Origin: a gamma proteobacterium SCGC AB-629-P17
Lineage (GTDB): Bacteria > Pseudomonadota > Gammaproteobacteria > PS1 > Pseudothioglobaceae
NCBI GenBank assembly: GCA_000372785.1
Contig: KB889757.1
Location: forward strand, 141,510 to 205,509
Length of the DNA stretch: 64,000 bases
Direction: 5' to 3'
In this document: positions 47,972-55,456 of the stretch, one piece after another
Layout: each line of letters starts with the position of its first letter
Numbering within the stretch: the stretch's first letter is position 1
Position numbers and translations under genes: made by a program
Notes under the pieces: generated by a model
The model's database searches: none
The model's input: the letters and a program-made list of their open reading frames with translations, nothing else
Told to the model about the DNA's origin: nothing

Positions 47972-49915
47972 ATGGATATTAAAAAAGAAAAAATTGAAGA
48001 TCTAATTAGATGTAATTTAGTTATTCCAGAAAATCAGAGGGGTTATGACTGGAAAGAAATGCATGCTGACGATTTTTGGCAGGATATATTTGAAATTGAA
48101 GAAGAAAATAACCAACAAGACTTTTATTTAGGTTCGATCCTTTTATTAAACAGAAATGAAGGTGTTTATGAGGTTGTTGATGGACAGCAAAGAATAACTA
48201 CCATTTATATTTTCTTAATTGCTTTAAGACAATTTGCCAAGATGTATGGTTTTTCTAGAATTGATTATGGAGTTACTGAGTATCTTAATTCAAAGCATTA
48301 TTCTTTTAAGCCTTCTCCGACTATTCAAAAAGCATTATCAGTCATAATAGATACTAAATGGGATGGTGAATTCAATGATGTAGTGAAAAAACAAGCAGGG
48401 CAAAAGAAAGCCACTAGGATTTGCTACCAAAATAGGCGAATAAAACCTGTTTATAATTTTTTTAGAAAAGAACTTCATCAAGCAGTCAATACATTTCAGA
48501 CAGAAAATGACCAGTTTGGCGAAGAAGAAAGACTAGATCAACTTGAGAATTATCTTTTAAGTACATTAGATAAAGTCGAAAAAATTCTAGTTACTAGGAT
48601 TGAAATTAAGGAAGTTGAAGAAGCTTTTATGTTATTCGAGAGATTAAATGCCCGAGGAGCCTCTTTATCAGTAGCTGATCTCTTAAAAAACTATTTATTC
48701 TCAAAAGAAATACCAGGTTTAAAAGAAAAATGGGAACGTATTTCTGATGACTTACAAAATGCTAAAGGACTATCAATTGTTCAGATGGTCAGATATTTCT
48801 ATATGAGTCGACATGGTCATATCACCAAAACTCAACTATATAGAAAATTAAAAAAAGATTGCGTGCAACCAAATCCACGGAAGTTTGTTGATGATTTAGC
48901 GGAGTTCTCTAAATTTTATAAAGATATATCGACGATAGGTCATAATGACTATGCAAAAACAAAACTAATTATAAATAACTTTAATATTAAATTAAGCGAA
49001 AGCTCTGATAGGCATTTTCATGTTTTTAAGTCATTATCTGGTTTAAGTCGATATAAAATTCGGCAAACTGTTCCTCTACTTTTTGCATACTTAACTAAAT
49101 TTCAGGAGTTAAATTTAGATCAAGATGATCAATATAAAAAAGTTATAACAATATTTTTTGAATATCTTGAAAGATTTCATTTTATTAATAATTTTATCCT
49201 TTCCGAACCCACCAATAAAGTTGAAAAAATATATTCAAATTACGCTGCACTTTTTTCAAAGGTCAACACTAAGGATCAATTTGACAGAACCGAATATGAT
49301 TTAATTAATGAGCTTAAACGAGCTCCTTTGGCTGATTTTGAAGAAAAGTTTACATCTCTAAACTATAAATCTGATAATAAGATCATAAAAGAAATATTTT
49401 GTAGAATCAAAATGGTTAATCCTCTTAATGGTGAATGTTTACCCAAAGCTTCTGCAATGGTTTTTGCACTTGATCCTAGCTTAAAACAGGACACCTGGAA
49501 TACAGAGCATTGGCTTGCTCAGTCTTCTGATCAGGAATTGCTAGCTAAATTAGATAATAAAGAAGATGTTCATAATATTGGCAACCTTTTATTAATATCA
49601 AGCTCATTAAATTCACACATTCAAAACATGGCTCCAACTGATAAAGTAGATTATATAAATACCAATGAAAAAGCAGCGTTACTAGTTGATCAAAGTCTTA
49701 TGGATTTTATTAATGAAAATAAAGAATTTCACGATAATTGGTATTCTGATGAAATTAATAAGCGTGCTGAAAAGTTAGCAAAAGAATGCTACAACATTTT
49801 TTGGCGATACAATTATCCAACTCGAGGAAGTAAGAATATACAACTCGAGGAAGTAAGAAGCCTTCCGGTTAGTGACAACTTGCAAAGAAAAGTAAGTGAA
49901 GTATTACCAGGATAA
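47972..49915 (+). CDS. DUF262/DUF1524 GmrSD-like nuclease
   Basis: 647 aa, no signal peptide. The N-terminal DUF262 domain has IPENQRGYDW (~19-28) and VVDGQQRITT (~70-79), the ParB-like nucleotide-binding motifs. A long helical middle follows. The C-terminal DUF1524 HNH-like region is TEHWLAQS (~512) and HNIGNLLLISSSLN (~534), where the usual IEHxxPQ is altered to TEHWLAQ. Such single-chain GmrSD proteins cut modified phage DNA (type IV restriction). Last gene before the right attachment repeat; its stop lies two bases before a GTGAGTAC-type motif. Confidence 0.87.
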   Translation: MDIKKEKIEDLIRCNLVIPENQRGYDWKEMHADDFWQDIFEIEEENNQQDFYLGSILLLNRNEGVYEVVDGQQRITTIYIFLIALRQFAKMYGFSRIDYGVTEYLNSKHYSFKPSPTIQKALSVIIDTKWDGEFNDVVKKQAGQKKATRICYQNRRIKPVYNFFRKELHQAVNTFQTENDQFGEEERLDQLENYLLSTLDKVEKILVTRIEIKEVEEAFMLFERLNARGASLSVADLLKNYLFSKEIPGLKEKWERISDDLQNAKGLSIVQMVRYFYMSRHGHITKTQLYRKLKKDCVQPNPRKFVDDLAEFSKFYKDISTIGHNDYAKTKLIINNFNIKLSESSDRHFHVFKSLSGLSRYKIRQTVPLLFAYLTKFQELNLDQDDQYKKVITIFFEYLERFHFINNFILSEPTNKVEKIYSNYAALFSKVNTKDQFDRTEYDLINELKRAPLADFEEKFTSLNYKSDNKIIKEIFCRIKMVNPLNGECLPKASAMVFALDPSLKQDTWNTEHWLAQSSDQELLAKLDNKEDVHNIGNLLLISSSLNSHIQNMAPTDKVDYINTNEKAALLVDQSLMDFINENKEFHDNWYSDEINKRAEKLAKECYNIFWRYNYPTRGSKNIQLEEVRSLPVSDNLQRKVSEVLPG

Positions 49916-49916
49916 T

Positions 49917-49940
49917 TTGTGAGTACTATTGTGAGTATAA
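49917..49940. repeat. Double GTGAGTAC motif inside the right end
   Basis: TTGTGAGTAC followed by TATTGTGAGTAT, matching the pair at 20251-20272. With the core 58 bases to its right and another ATGAGTAC beyond (50135-50149), the arrangement looks like recombinase arm sites flanking a core. Confidence 0.65.
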
Positions 49941-49997
49941 ATTATTATATTATTTAATTACTATATAAATATCAAAGACTTATATATAGTATTTGGA

Positions 49998-50150
49998 CCC
50001 AGGTCAGGGAGCCATATTAAACAATCAAGACATCTTCGGATGTCTTTTTTTATGCCTTAAAAAGCCTGCTATAAAAGTGTTTTACAAAATACTCTTCTTC
50101 TGACGTATCAAGAAGTATCATACAATCTTCACAAATTATGAGTACAAATT
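49998..50150. repeat. Right attachment repeat of the tRNA-Asn island
   Basis: CCCAGGTCAGGGAGCCA (49998-50014) identical to the tRNA-Asn 3' end, then ATTAAACAATCAAGACATCT, a copy of the terminator (50027-50046), TATGCCTTAAAAAGCCTG, AAAATACTCTTC and finally TTATGAGTACAAATTAAGCT-like sequence. It parallels the left repeat 20112-20285 throughout. The interval between them is about 29.9 kb. Confidence 0.88.
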
Positions 50151-50155
50151 AAGCT

Positions 50156-50827
50156 TCATTTACTTTCCCAGATAGCTTCCTTGATAGCCGGAATCAGCAT
50201 CAATGGATTAGGCCAATCTTCGCAATGCTGATAGCGGTGGGCAAGGCGAATTATGCCTGTTTGATCAACTACAAATTCGCCAGGCAACTGCCATGGGCTA
50301 TCTACTAACTCCCCGTCTGTACCGTGACGGGACTGCTGCAGTTCGGCACCAGTCTCATAATCAATTCGTAGGTACTCTTCGGGTGCATCGTAGATGATTT
50401 GAGAGGGTTTGCCTTCCAACAAGTCGTAGGCTTCATAGACGCGATAAGTCGGGTCACACAAGACAGGACAAGGTATACCGTGCTTTTGGGTATAGACTTT
50501 AGAGCGCTCAGGTTCACCTTGCCCAATCACGACGACGGATGCACCCAACTTGATGTAGTCCGAATATTCATTTTGCAGACGATGAGCACGGTCAATCCCA
50601 CAACTACAACCGTAATGCCGCCAGAACAAGATTAGGGCTGGACCATTGCTCCAAAAATCGCGTAGATGAACAAATTTACCGGATGAGTCTTGCAATTCAA
50701 AATCAGGAGCTAAGTCCCCAACTTGTAGTGGTACTTTAGTCCATCGAAGGCGTGATGGACCACGCTTCCAAAGGTCTAGCCATTCTTTTTCTGCGGCTTC
50801 AATTTGGTTATCTACTAATGATGTCAT
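50156..50827 (-). CDS. Peroxiredoxin-like AhpC/TSA family protein
   Basis: 223 aa thioredoxin-fold protein: DLAPDFELQDSSGKFVHLRD (~37-56), then ALILFWRHYGCSCGIDRAHR where the usual peroxidatic Cys region holds CSC, GASVVVIGQGEP, and GEFVVDQTGIIRLAHRY. This is the AhpC/TSA-like group rather than a classical 2-Cys peroxiredoxin. The substrate is unknown. Ribosome-binding site AGGAGTG precedes ATG 50827. Its sequence is more GC-rich than the island. It is the first gene beyond the right attachment repeat. Confidence 0.85.
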   Translation of the reverse strand: MTSLVDNQIEAAEKEWLDLWKRGPSRLRWTKVPLQVGDLAPDFELQDSSGKFVHLRDFWSNGPALILFWRHYGCSCGIDRAHRLQNEYSDYIKLGASVVVIGQGEPERSKVYTQKHGIPCPVLCDPTYRVYEAYDLLEGKPSQIIYDAPEEYLRIDYETGAELQQSRHGTDGELVDSPWQLPGEFVVDQTGIIRLAHRYQHCEDWPNPLMLIPAIKEAIWESK

Positions 50828-50876
50828 TTTTCACTCCTAGAAATATTTTTTAAGAAATCTAATTATAATTCAAAAT

Positions 50877-50935
50877 AAACCTCCCTCACACATCAAACTA
50901 AAGTCCAAATTTCGTTTGATGTGTGAGGGAGGTTT
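50877..50935. repeat. Perfect 22-base-pair inverted repeat
   Basis: Arms 50877-50898 and 50914-50935 (second arm GTTTGATGTGTGAGGGAGGT plus TT) with a 15-base loop (TAAAGTCCAAATTTC). It sits between the stop of the EamA permease and the start of the peroxiredoxin gene, both on the minus strand. It could terminate the permease transcript. A degenerate single-arm relative is at ~52858-52894 (AAGTCCAAATGTGG, ATGAGGGAGGTT), so it may be a dispersed element. Confidence 0.8.
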
Positions 50936-50941
50936 AATAAA

Positions 50942-51886
50942 TTAAGTGCGCAAACTTGTTTTCAAAGCTACTGATTCTTTCTTTGTTCCTTCTCGAGTAA
51001 AAATAAAGAGACCGCTTCCAATAATAAGCAGCATCCCCAATATTGAATATATATCAGGTATCTCGCTGAAAAAAAAGAAACCGTTTCCAATAGCAAAAAT
51101 CAAAATAATATACTCAAAAGGGGCAATAACTGGAGGCGAACCCACTCGGTATGCTGATGTAAGTGACAACATTCCGGAACTTCCAATAACAGCAATTCCA
51201 AGAAGCATTAAAAGGACAGAACTGCTATAAATACTCCAATCCCTAATAAGGAATTCTAGATTTTTAGCTTGAGAGGATTCAAATTCTATTAATGGTATTA
51301 TCAACCAAGCGACAAAAGCAAGTACTGCACTCCCAAAATACAAATGAAACATCTGTTGAAAAACACTGTCCTTTTCGCGTGTATATTTCGCAATCATCAT
51401 TGATACTGAATACGTAAAAGCAGTAAAAATGGGAAGCAGTGCAATTTTATTAAATCCATCAGGGTTTGGTTTTACAATGAACAAAACGCCAACAAAACCA
51501 GCAATGATGGCGCAAATACGGTAGGCACCAACTTGTGACTTAAATATAAATTTTGATAATATTGTTATAAACAATGGAGTGACAAAGAATAAGCTGGTTG
51601 CTTCCGCCAACTCCATTTTTCCCAAGGCAAAATAGAAACACAAAAACCCCGTAAAAAAGAGTAAGACTCTAGAGATTGCAAGCAATGGGTAAGCAGAACT
51701 GAAAGAAATGCTACGTTTGGTTAATTTAAGAAAAAAGAGAAGTATGAGGCCGCCAACTATTCCTCTAATAAACATTATTTGTGTCAAAGATGCATAATCA
51801 GAAAGTTGTCGAACTAAAACGTCCTGGATGCTGAAAAACAACATTCCTAGAAGGATTAAATAAATACCACGTCTGTCATCGCTCAT
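50942..51886 (-). CDS. EamA/DMT-superfamily permease
   Basis: 314 aa with ten hydrophobic helices in two EamA halves (GIYLILLGMLFFSIQDVLVR at the N-terminus; ALGKMELAEATSLFFVTPLF and LTSAYRVGSPPVIAPFEYI at the conserved helix 4 and 9 positions). It resembles the RhaT/S-adenosylmethionine-transporter-like branch of DMT exporters; the substrate is not evident. The strong hairpin 50877-50935 follows it. It is flanked by two tRNA-tail repeats (49998 and ~52146) and may be part of a second, older insertion. Confidence 0.88.
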   Translation of the reverse strand: MSDDRRGIYLILLGMLFFSIQDVLVRQLSDYASLTQIMFIRGIVGGLILLFFLKLTKRSISFSSAYPLLAISRVLLFFTGFLCFYFALGKMELAEATSLFFVTPLFITILSKFIFKSQVGAYRICAIIAGFVGVLFIVKPNPDGFNKIALLPIFTAFTYSVSMMIAKYTREKDSVFQQMFHLYFGSAVLAFVAWLIIPLIEFESSQAKNLEFLIRDWSIYSSSVLLMLLGIAVIGSSGMLSLTSAYRVGSPPVIAPFEYIILIFAIGNGFFFFSEIPDIYSILGMLLIIGSGLFIFTREGTKKESVALKTSLRT

Positions 51887-52190
51887 ATTAATCTTCCAAA
51901 TTTACTACCAATTGAAGAGGCTCTTTTTTGAGCAAGTATTAATTTTAGTGCGATTATAAGCCTATTTTGATTGGGACGAGAGAATTTGAATCCTCTTTGA
52001 TGTATGCGGTGTTAGAGTGGAGGATATCAAAGAATCCACTATGCGAGAAATTCGATACTTAGATAAAATGATTGACGAGCTTGCTAGGGGAAAAGTGATG
52101 GAGAAAATTTTACGGAAATTATTATAAAAAGAGGCTTTAATGTGAGAGGGAGCTAAATTAGAAAATCAAGACATCCGGAGATGTCTTGAT
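51887..52190. other. Gap between EamA gene and 52191, with a gene remnant
   Basis: No long gene. On the plus strand a short frame (ATG 52041 to stop 52127) encodes [20 protein letters not shown] and EKILRKLL; the frame is open upstream to ~51990 and could be the tail of a lost gene. The stretch [13 protein letters not shown] is reminiscent of C-termini of zinc-type alcohol dehydrogenases, but this is weak. The remainder is AT-rich leader of the permease, then the tRNA-tail-like repeat at 52146. Confidence 0.4.
52146..52190. repeat. Third degenerate tRNA-tail/terminator copy
   Basis: AGGGAGCTAAATTAGAAAAT then CAAGACATC-CGGA-GATGTCTTG. It aligns with the tRNA-Asn tail and terminator (AGGGAGCCAAATTAAAGAAT, CAAGACATC-TCCG-GATGTCTT) over about 44 positions with about 38 matches. 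Suggests an earlier integration event at the same tRNA, with 50.0-52.15 kb as its content. The hairpin may also terminate transcripts from the left. Confidence 0.6.
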
Positions 52191-52385
52191 TTAACCGCAA
52201 GCTCCCCCAAAACGGCTGCGAATGATGATTTCTTTAGCATCAAAATAATTGACGTTAAATTTACGTGCCAGATAGTCTAGGCTCTTATGTTGATAGGTGT
52301 AGAGCATGACCATCATATAGATCTCATCATCGCTAACGGGCGAAGTATTGTTCTTATGTTTAAAAGATTTTTGCCCTCTTGCCAT
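52191..52385 (-). CDS. Small hypothetical DNA-binding-like protein
   Basis: 64 aa, basic N-terminus (MARGQKSFKHKNNTSPVSDD) followed by EIYMMVMLYTYQHKSLDYLA and RKFNVNYFDAKEIIIRSRFG, which looks like a helix-turn-helix (a scan like 'YLARKFNVNYFDAKEII'). No family recognised. Its stop codon overlaps the third tRNA-tail-like hairpin. No obvious ribosome-binding site. Confidence 0.5.
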   Translation of the reverse strand: MARGQKSFKHKNNTSPVSDDEIYMMVMLYTYQHKSLDYLARKFNVNYFDAKEIIIRSRFGGACG

Positions 52386-52410
52386 TTTTTTCTAAGTCTT
52401 TATAGCTATC

Positions 52411-52788
52411 TTAAGCGTCAGCGCGAGATTTCCAGAAGAATAGAATAGCAAAAACTAAATCAACTCCTGTATTACTAAGGATATTTGCCATATCCGCAGG
52501 GAATACACCAGTACTCATTTGGTAACCACTCAAAACCAAATAGACCAAATGCCAAATAGCGAAAAACATGCCTACAGTTTTAAGATTATTGTCCACCCAA
52601 TTAGGCAACTGCCAACTAACATAAGCGATGGCTAATACCATTAATGACATGCCTCTCATCATTTCAGCCGCCATAGCATTTTCACCAACATTAAAACTTG
52701 ACATCATTGCCGCTGGTACTGCCAACATCATAACACCAAAAAACGCCATCATTACAGCTTGAATTCTAAACACTAAAGATAAAGTCAT
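52411..52788 (-). CDS. Four-helix membrane protein
   Basis: 125 aa from ATG 52788 (GGAG box seven bases before; a TTG at 52800 is rejected). Four hydrophobic helices, the first being RIQAVMMAFFGVMMLAVP, with a conserved-looking AAEMMRGMSLMVLAIAYVSW and a final VDLVFAILFFWKSR. The layout resembles small DUF4345/DoxX-like membrane proteins, not assigned with certainty. The gene 54062-54445 encodes a protein of similar size and style. Confidence 0.65.
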   Translation of the reverse strand: MTLSLVFRIQAVMMAFFGVMMLAVPAAMMSSFNVGENAMAAEMMRGMSLMVLAIAYVSWQLPNWVDNNLKTVGMFFAIWHLVYLVLSGYQMSTGVFPADMANILSNTGVDLVFAILFFWKSRADA

Positions 52789-52928
52789 TATTTTCTCCAA
52801 TAGTTAATAAAAAATTATTAATATACCATAGTGAACTATAGTTATTTATGTTGCTCTAAGTCCAAATGTGGTTTTATGTATGAGGGAGGTTGTATTAATA
52901 AATAACCGAAAGTTTTGTCTAATAATTA

Positions 52929-53291
52929 TTAAGCAGAAAGAGTGTAATCAAAGTACTGAATAATTTCTTTAGAATCTAGTTTGTGGTCAATCACCATCTT
53001 ACATTCAGCTTCTATATCTACATCTTCACCAGCCAATATTTTTTCTGCCTTTTGAGTTAATGAAACTATACCCCCACAAACTTCAGGACGTCCATCAAAT
53101 GTTTTACTAGGATGATTGAGCAAAGGCGTGAATTCACTCATCGAATATATTTTAATCGCAGCCTTGACTATCTTCTTCTTTTGTAGTTTTTTTTCAGCGC
53201 AAAGACTTTCCAGTTCCAAGAGAGGAGTGCTGACATGCGAATACCAGATTTCACCTTGAGGTTCTAGAACAACTTTATTATTCTTAAACAT
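52929..53291 (-). CDS. Hypothetical protein paired with winged-helix gene
   Basis: 120 aa, soluble. Starts MFKNNKVVLEPQGEIWYSHV; the C-terminus is EAECKMVIDHKLDSKEIIQYF. No membrane segment and no motif that I recognise. It starts 18 bases after the stop of the winged-helix protein on the same strand, so the two are probably co-transcribed and may be a regulator and its partner. Confidence 0.55.
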   Translation of the reverse strand: MFKNNKVVLEPQGEIWYSHVSTPLLELESLCAEKKLQKKKIVKAAIKIYSMSEFTPLLNHPSKTFDGRPEVCGGIVSLTQKAEKILAGEDVDIEAECKMVIDHKLDSKEIIQYFDYTLSA

Positions 53292-53309
53292 TAATAATAA
53301 AGAAAGAAT

Positions 53310-53594
53310 CTAGATAGAATGCGTTAAATGCATTTCACGGCCATCAATCTCAGATCTTTGTGACTTAATAAAGCCATCGTTTTGCAAGGCAAGAACCGCT
53401 CTTTTGATGGTTGACAGAGAATACTTGGCAAAGTATGGGTGTTTTGTTAATGAAGTGATGGTGACGTTTACATTCGAAGTTATAAATGCAAATACCGCTC
53501 TCTCAACTTCTGAGAGATGATCAAGTTCAATGTCCTTTTCACATGCATCGAGTGCTTGTCTTAATTGAAACAATTTGGATAGTGCTTTTTTCAT
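53310..53594 (-). CDS. Winged-helix transcriptional regulator
   Basis: 94 aa with a MarR-like winged-helix: AVFAFITSNVNVTITSLTKH (helices 1-2), YSLSTIKRAVLALQNDGFIK (recognition helix) and a basic wing SQRSEIDGREMHL. An N-terminal helix (residues 1-~30) may dimerise. It heads the two-gene unit with 52929-53291. The ligand or target is unknown. Confidence 0.7.
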   Translation of the reverse strand: MKKALSKLFQLRQALDACEKDIELDHLSEVERAVFAFITSNVNVTITSLTKHPYFAKYSLSTIKRAVLALQNDGFIKSQRSEIDGREMHLTHSI

Positions 53595-53673
53595 TGCAAT
53601 CTATTTTTTATCTTTTTAGAGGAGGAAGTATAGTATAAATCTATCCTATTTTCAATAAGGAAGTAGGAATAGA

Positions 53674-53695
53674 AAAGACGCCCTAAGGCGTCTTT
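53674..53695 (-). terminator. Terminator after the SnoaL-like gene
   Basis: Perfect nine-base stem AAAGACGCC / GGCGTCTTT with loop CTAA, T-tract on the minus strand. It lies 20 bases past the stop of 53715-54044. Confidence 0.75.
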
Positions 53696-53714
53696 AATTT
53701 GATTGATTTATTAC

Positions 53715-54044
53715 TTATGGTAGCAGAGTGGCACCTGTTTCCAAACGTATCACTTTCCCATCCTTTATTTGATTATAGGCTAGGACTGCTTCACGAGTCC
53801 CATCAGGAAAGCTCATGACCGCGTGGGTAACCATAACATCATCATTCTCATAAAGACAACGTGACTCATGAGTTACAAAATCAGCATTATTCATCATAAA
53901 TGAAAACATCTCCATAGACTGTTCTTTATTCATTTTTGAATTATCCAGATGCATGATGAATTCAAAGTCATCATGCATAGTCGCTGCGTAAGCTTCGATA
54001 TCCTTATTTTTTTGTGCTGCTTGTTGAGCTTCGTATATAGACAT
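53715..54044 (-). CDS. SnoaL/NTF2-like fold protein
   Basis: 109 aa from ATG 54044, chosen because AGGAG (complement of 54050-54054) lies just before it; a start at 54074 is less likely. Pattern NKDIEAYAATMHDDFEFIMH, MFSFMMNNADFVTHESRCLY and DGKVIRLETGATLLP is that of small SnoaL-like alpha+beta barrels. No catalytic role can be assigned. The coding region begins 17 bases after the stop of the membrane protein 54062-54445. Confidence 0.7.
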   Translation of the reverse strand: MSIYEAQQAAQKNKDIEAYAATMHDDFEFIMHLDNSKMNKEQSMEMFSFMMNNADFVTHESRCLYENDDVMVTHAVMSFPDGTREAVLAYNQIKDGKVIRLETGATLLP

Positions 54045-54061
54045 TTTTTCTCCTGAAATAT

Positions 54062-54445
54062 TTAAGATGTACAAAAATAGATAATTACGACAATTAAAGG
54101 TATCAATGGTCTGATGGCATTTTTTATTTCATGGTCGGCACCATCGAAAGTTGGAAACACTTTTAAATATAAACCCATATTATAAATAAATGCAAAAGCG
54201 GTAAAAAGCCCCATCGCAGCTAACAACTCTCCTGTAGCTGTAAATCCTCCAATTCCAAATAATGTGGCAATCAGCATTAAAACCACTCCACTCATTATAA
54301 ATCCTGCGGGTTTTAAAGCAGCAGCGGCTGCTGGGGAATCCATGCGAAGCGTTGCAGCAAATTTTTGTGAATTAAAAGTCATTTGAAAGGCAAAGAAACC
54401 ACCAAACAGTATTAAAAAAACATGACAAAGAACTGGAACACTCAT
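54062..54445 (-). CDS. Four-helix membrane protein
   Basis: 127 aa with four hydrophobic helices (VLCHVFLILFGGFFAFQM; AGFIMSGVVLMLIATLFGIG; AAMGLFTAFAFIYNMGLYL; IRPLIPLIVVIIYFC). A strong AGGAGG box precedes the ATG. It is first in a two-gene unit with the SnoaL-like protein. No family recognised with confidence. Confidence 0.65.
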   Translation of the reverse strand: MSVPVLCHVFLILFGGFFAFQMTFNSQKFAATLRMDSPAAAAALKPAGFIMSGVVLMLIATLFGIGGFTATGELLAAMGLFTAFAFIYNMGLYLKVFPTFDGADHEIKNAIRPLIPLIVVIIYFCTS

Positions 54446-54564
54446 ATTACCTCCTAAAGTTGATTAAATTCTTAATTGCTATTAAGCACCTTAAGTATAC
54501 TGAAAAATATCCAGTCAGTTTATCGAAAGGCAGCACTAGCAAGTGCAATCAAATGAGGGATGAA

Positions 54565-55035
54565 CTAGATCTCAATCCTATAACACTCATATCCCTTACC
54601 TGTATTAGGTTTTAGGTTTATGTAGTTATCCGAGAGCACGACGATTTCCTCGGATGTTTTGTCGTTCAAGGTGAATTGGTCTTGCATGTTAAAGTACTCA
54701 TCAATCCAGGGATGGGTTCTGGTGCTGACCTTGACATAATCGATCATGCTTATTAGGTTGTCATCTTCAATTTCCCAGAGCCCTGTGCCTACTGCACCAT
54801 ATCTAACTTTAAGATAATTTTCCTCAATCGGAAAGTCAACAATCACCTCGCCGAAGCTGTTCCAGGTTCCATCTTTTTTGTATCGAATCATTTCGAATGC
54901 AGCATATCCAGGCCAAAAATCTTTGCATATCCAGTTCCCCAAGAGTTCTGTTTCGTAGTCGCGAGAAACCGTCAACGCGCCAGAAGCGGAGCTGCTCAAT
55001 AATATTGTTGCAAGAATCACTGAAAGGTATTTCAT
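54565..55035 (-). CDS. Secreted hypothetical protein
   Basis: 156 aa with a signal peptide (MKYLSVILATILLSSSASG) and a beta-rich mature part (LGNWICKDFWPGYAAFEMIR, KDGTWNSFGEVIVDF, LWEIEDDNLISMIDYV). The order 'exported, GNW, DGTW, LWEIEDD' resembles lipocalin-like or DUF-type sheet proteins that bind small molecules. Two cysteines. More GC-rich than its neighbours. No family assigned. Confidence 0.6.
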   Translation of the reverse strand: MKYLSVILATILLSSSASGALTVSRDYETELLGNWICKDFWPGYAAFEMIRYKKDGTWNSFGEVIVDFPIEENYLKVRYGAVGTGLWEIEDDNLISMIDYVKVSTRTHPWIDEYFNMQDQFTLNDKTSEEIVVLSDNYINLKPNTGKGYECYRIEI

Positions 55036-55124
55036 AAAGCTAGTTTAGATCAATAATGTCAATACTATGTGATTTATTGATGAATTTTAGATGAAACAAG
55101 AACAATCAAAAGCAAAATTCAATA

Positions 55125-55328
55125 TTACTTTTTTCTATTTTTCAGATCCTCTGCCATCTTGATGATCTTGGCACTTGTGATGTTCTTGAAAATGAACGGG
55201 AAAATGGAATGAATAAAGGCTGCAAGGAACAACAACAACAAGCTGAAACTGTATTTCCAGGCTACCCAGAGATGCTGAAGATAGGACTCGCCGACTTCTT
55301 TAGGGTGTTTGGTGAAAATATTGGCCAT
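55125..55328 (-). CDS. DUF6356-like small membrane protein
   Basis: 67 aa: HPKEVGESYLQHLWVAWKYS, a hydrophobic helix (FSLLLLFLAAFIHSIFPFIF) and a basic tail (IIKMAEDLKNRKK). The HP-x-x-VGE-x-YLxH start and the FIHSIFPF segment match the DUF6356 pattern as I know it. Function unknown. Confidence 0.7.
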   Translation of the reverse strand: MANIFTKHPKEVGESYLQHLWVAWKYSFSLLLLFLAAFIHSIFPFIFKNITSAKIIKMAEDLKNRKK

Positions 55329-55456
55329 AGATCTTATTCAATATTTATATTTCGATATGGTGTTTAGTATATACCCTTATCAAAAACAAGGTTAAAATTT
55401 TCTTTTTATCTGTAATAAAATGCCCTTAAACGATTTATTCAGGGTTTTTCTGAGCA

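Noticed and set aside
20129..49997. Prophage
   Set aside because: No capsid, terminase, portal, tail, lysis or integrase genes; only the attachment-type repeats fit.
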